This document shows positions 62,478 through 64,000 of a stretch of DNA of 64,000 nucleotides, in pieces. Origin of the DNA: Arthrobacter sp. zg-Y820 (GTDB lineage Bacteria; Actinomycetota; Actinomycetes; Actinomycetales; Micrococcaceae). Both the position numbers and the translations under genes were made by a program. The notes below the pieces were generated by a model, which saw nothing but the letters and a program-made list of their open reading frames with translations, was not told the origin of the DNA and did not search any database. Position 1 is the stretch's first letter. Every line of letters begins with the position of its first letter. Location of the stretch: contig NZ_CP126247.1 in NCBI RefSeq assembly GCF_030142155.1, forward strand, positions 1,488,001-1,552,000, given 5' to 3'.

Positions 62478-64000
62478 CTAGTACCCGCGGCTGTTGGGGG
62501 ACTCGGTGCCAATCACGGTCAGCGACACCTCGGGGTGGTTTTTCTGCACCCGCTTGAGCGCCCAGATGTCGTTGAACAGTGCCAAATACGCGCCGTCGGT
62601 GCGCTGCAGGACCTCGGCGCCGTGCACGTTGGCCAGGATCTCAGCCGCGTCCGGCGTCGTCAGCCGGGCCAGCGAGTAGGAGAGCTGCTCATAGCGCATG
62701 GGGGCGTTGAAGTCCTGCGTCATGCGGTCCTCAACCACCTCGAACTGCATGGGGCCGACGGCGGCGAGCACCGGCGCCTGGTCTCCGCGCCGGTCCGAGC
62801 GCAGCACCTGGATGATGCCCTCGTGCTCGAGCTGGTCGATGCCGCGGCGGAACTGCTTGTAACGGCTGGGATCCTTGGACCGGGCGACGCGGAAGTGCTC
62901 CGGGCTGAAGAACGGAATCGGCGGAAACTCCACCGGCTGCTCCACGAAGAGGCTGTCGCCCACGCGCAGGGCCGAGGCGTTTACCAGTCCGACGACGTCG
63001 CCGGGCCAGGCCTGGTCGATGACCTCGCGTTCGCGGCCAAACAGGTGCTGGGCGTATTTGGTGGCAAAGGTCTTGCCGGTGTTCGAGTGGGTAACGACCA
63101 TGCCGCGCTCGAAGATGCCGGAGCAGACGCGGATGAAGGCCACGTGGTCGCGGTGCGCCTTGTTCATGCCGGCCTGGACCTTGAACACGAATCCGGAGAA
63201 CGGTGCGTCCACGGGACGCAGCTCGCCGTCCTTGTCTTCGCGCGGTCCGGCCGCCGGGGCCAGATCCACCAGGGCGTCCAGGATCTGCTTCACGCCGAAG
63301 TTCAGGGCTGCGGAGGAGAACAGGATCGGGGTGGCCTTGGCGTTGAGGAACGCGTCGCGGTCAAACTCGCGGCCGTCGATGACCAGCTCGGCCTCGCCGA
63401 GGGAGTCTTCCCAGACTTCACCTTCGGCGGCGAGGGCCTCCTCGGGCGTGAAATGGTCTTCCTTGGCCAGCGAGGCGCCGGAGTTCTGCCGTTCGAAGCG
63501 GACGTACTCGTCCTTCTTCAGGTCCCAGACGCCGCGGAAGTCTCCGGCGATGCCCACGGCCCAGGTCAGCGGCATGGGGGTCAGACCGGTGCGTTCGGTG
63601 ATCTCATCCATCAGGGCCAGCGGGTCCAGGCCCGGGCGGTCCCACTTGTTGATCACGGTGATGATGGGCAGGTTCCGGGCGCGGCAGACCTCGAAGAGCT
63701 TCATGGTCTGGGTTTCCAGGCCCTTGGCGGCGTCCACGAGCATCACGGCGCAGTCGACGGCGGCGAGAACCCGGTAGGTGTCCTCGGAGAAGTCGGCGTG
63801 GCCCGGAGTGTCCAGCAGGTTGATGACAGTGTCCCGGTAGGCGAACTGCAGGGCTGTGGAGCTGATCGAGATGCCGCGGTCCTTTTCCATCTGCATCCAG
63901 TCGGAGACCGTCTCGCGGCGGTTTTCCTTGCCGTTCGTGGCACCGGCCGTGCCGATGACGCGGGCATGCAGGGCCAGGGCTTCGGTGAGCGTGGACTTAC
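62478..64000 (-). CDS. prfC: Peptide chain release factor 3 (5' truncated by window)
   Basis: Translational GTPase RF3, which recycles RF1/RF2 after termination. About 507 residues are visible; the coding sequence starts beyond the window, which ends just inside the G1 P-loop (KST visible). Visible G-motifs: KDRGISISS (G2), DTPGHADFSEDTYR (G3) and VINKWDRPGLDP (G4, NKWD). C-terminal RF3 domains: SPEHFRVARSKDPSRYKQF, then VLRSDRRGDQAPVLAAVGPM. The ending is complete at TAG 62478. Confidence 0.95.
   Translation of the reverse strand, partial: KSTLTEALALHARVIGTAGATNGKENRRETVSDWMQMEKDRGISISSTALQFAYRDTVINLLDTPGHADFSEDTYRVLAAVDCAVMLVDAAKGLETQTMKLFEVCRARNLPIITVINKWDRPGLDPLALMDEITERTGLTPMPLTWAVGIAGDFRGVWDLKKDEYVRFERQNSGASLAKEDHFTPEEALAAEGEVWEDSLGEAELVIDGREFDRDAFLNAKATPILFSSAALNFGVKQILDALVDLAPAAGPREDKDGELRPVDAPFSGFVFKVQAGMNKAHRDHVAFIRVCSGIFERGMVVTHSNTGKTFATKYAQHLFGREREVIDQAWPGDVVGLVNASALRVGDSLFVEQPVEFPPIPFFSPEHFRVARSKDPSRYKQFRRGIDQLEHEGIIQVLRSDRRGDQAPVLAAVGPMQFEVVEDRMTQDFNAPMRYEQLSYSLARLTTPDAAEILANVHGAEVLQRTDGAYLALFNDIWALKRVQKNHPEVSLTVIGTESPNSRGY

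Noticed and set aside
1..64000. tRNA, rRNA, transposase or integrase genes
   Set aside because: None recognised in any intergenic gap or in any supported reading frame.

Overview
The window is high-GC actinobacterial chromosome, most likely Arthrobacter or a close Micrococcaceae relative. The evidence is very strong G/C at third codon positions, SepH, and the conserved actinobacterial block DUF4193 / DUF3093 / dut / DUF3710 / OB-fold / DUF3159 / two TrkA proteins / TRAM-type RNA methyltransferase, which matches the Rv2699c-Rv2689c order of Mycobacterium tuberculosis, with aconitase, dxs, RNase D and DUF3000 further on. No rRNA, tRNA, CRISPR array, intact insertion sequence or prophage was found. 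Assignments come from reading motifs; no database search was possible.

Layout. 1-4.9 kb: the 3' part of a fused CydDC ABC exporter, a tandem GNAT protein, an uncharacterised protein and a DtxR/MntR-type metal regulator. 4.9-8.3 kb: a complete copper operon csoR-copZ-copA with two G-tract palindromes in its promoter. 8.3-8.8 kb: a gene-free array of short repeats. 8.8-17 kb: topoisomerase IV subunit A, a GNAT/acyl-CoA synthetase fusion, DUF5998, a phosphodiesterase-like protein and thymidine kinase. 17-25 kb: sepH and the conserved block with dUTPase, CeoB/CeoC-like TrkA proteins and an RNA methyltransferase. 25-30.4 kb: aconitase and DXP synthase.

30.4-53.5 kb is a more variable stretch of single accessory genes and small operons. 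It holds an NmrA-like reductase, a small phage-primase-like DNA-binding protein, an aldo/keto reductase, an AlkD-like glycosylase, a three-gene NAD cassette (PRPP-synthetase-like, nicotinamide phosphoribosyltransferase, NrtR-like Nudix regulator), the fadAB beta-oxidation pair with a palindromic operator, a CNNM transporter pair, a pentapeptide-repeat protein, an MBL hydrolase, a class-II UvrA, a DinB-like protein, an MFS exporter, a SRPBCC protein and a GNAT. Two families of intergenic repeat recur here (three copies each). 53.5-64 kb: RNase D and DUF3000 separated by a perfect 27-bp-arm hairpin, a lower-GC islet encoding a lipoprotein, a DUF6421-SDR-threonine aldolase operon, an SdpI-like protein, a GNAT, a VOC protein, and release factor 3 running off the window end.

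The most interesting items are: (1) the NAD cassette at 33.9-36.9 kb, whose first two genes are the same annotation pair as the phage NAD+ reconstitution pathway NARP1, driven by a palindrome-covered leaderless promoter; (2) a recurrent TAnnnT -10 box placed 6-7 nt before the start codon of at least eleven genes, implying widespread leaderless mRNAs; (3) the intergenic repeat families; and (4) the conserved but uncharacterised DUF6421 operon with an HxxxH motif.
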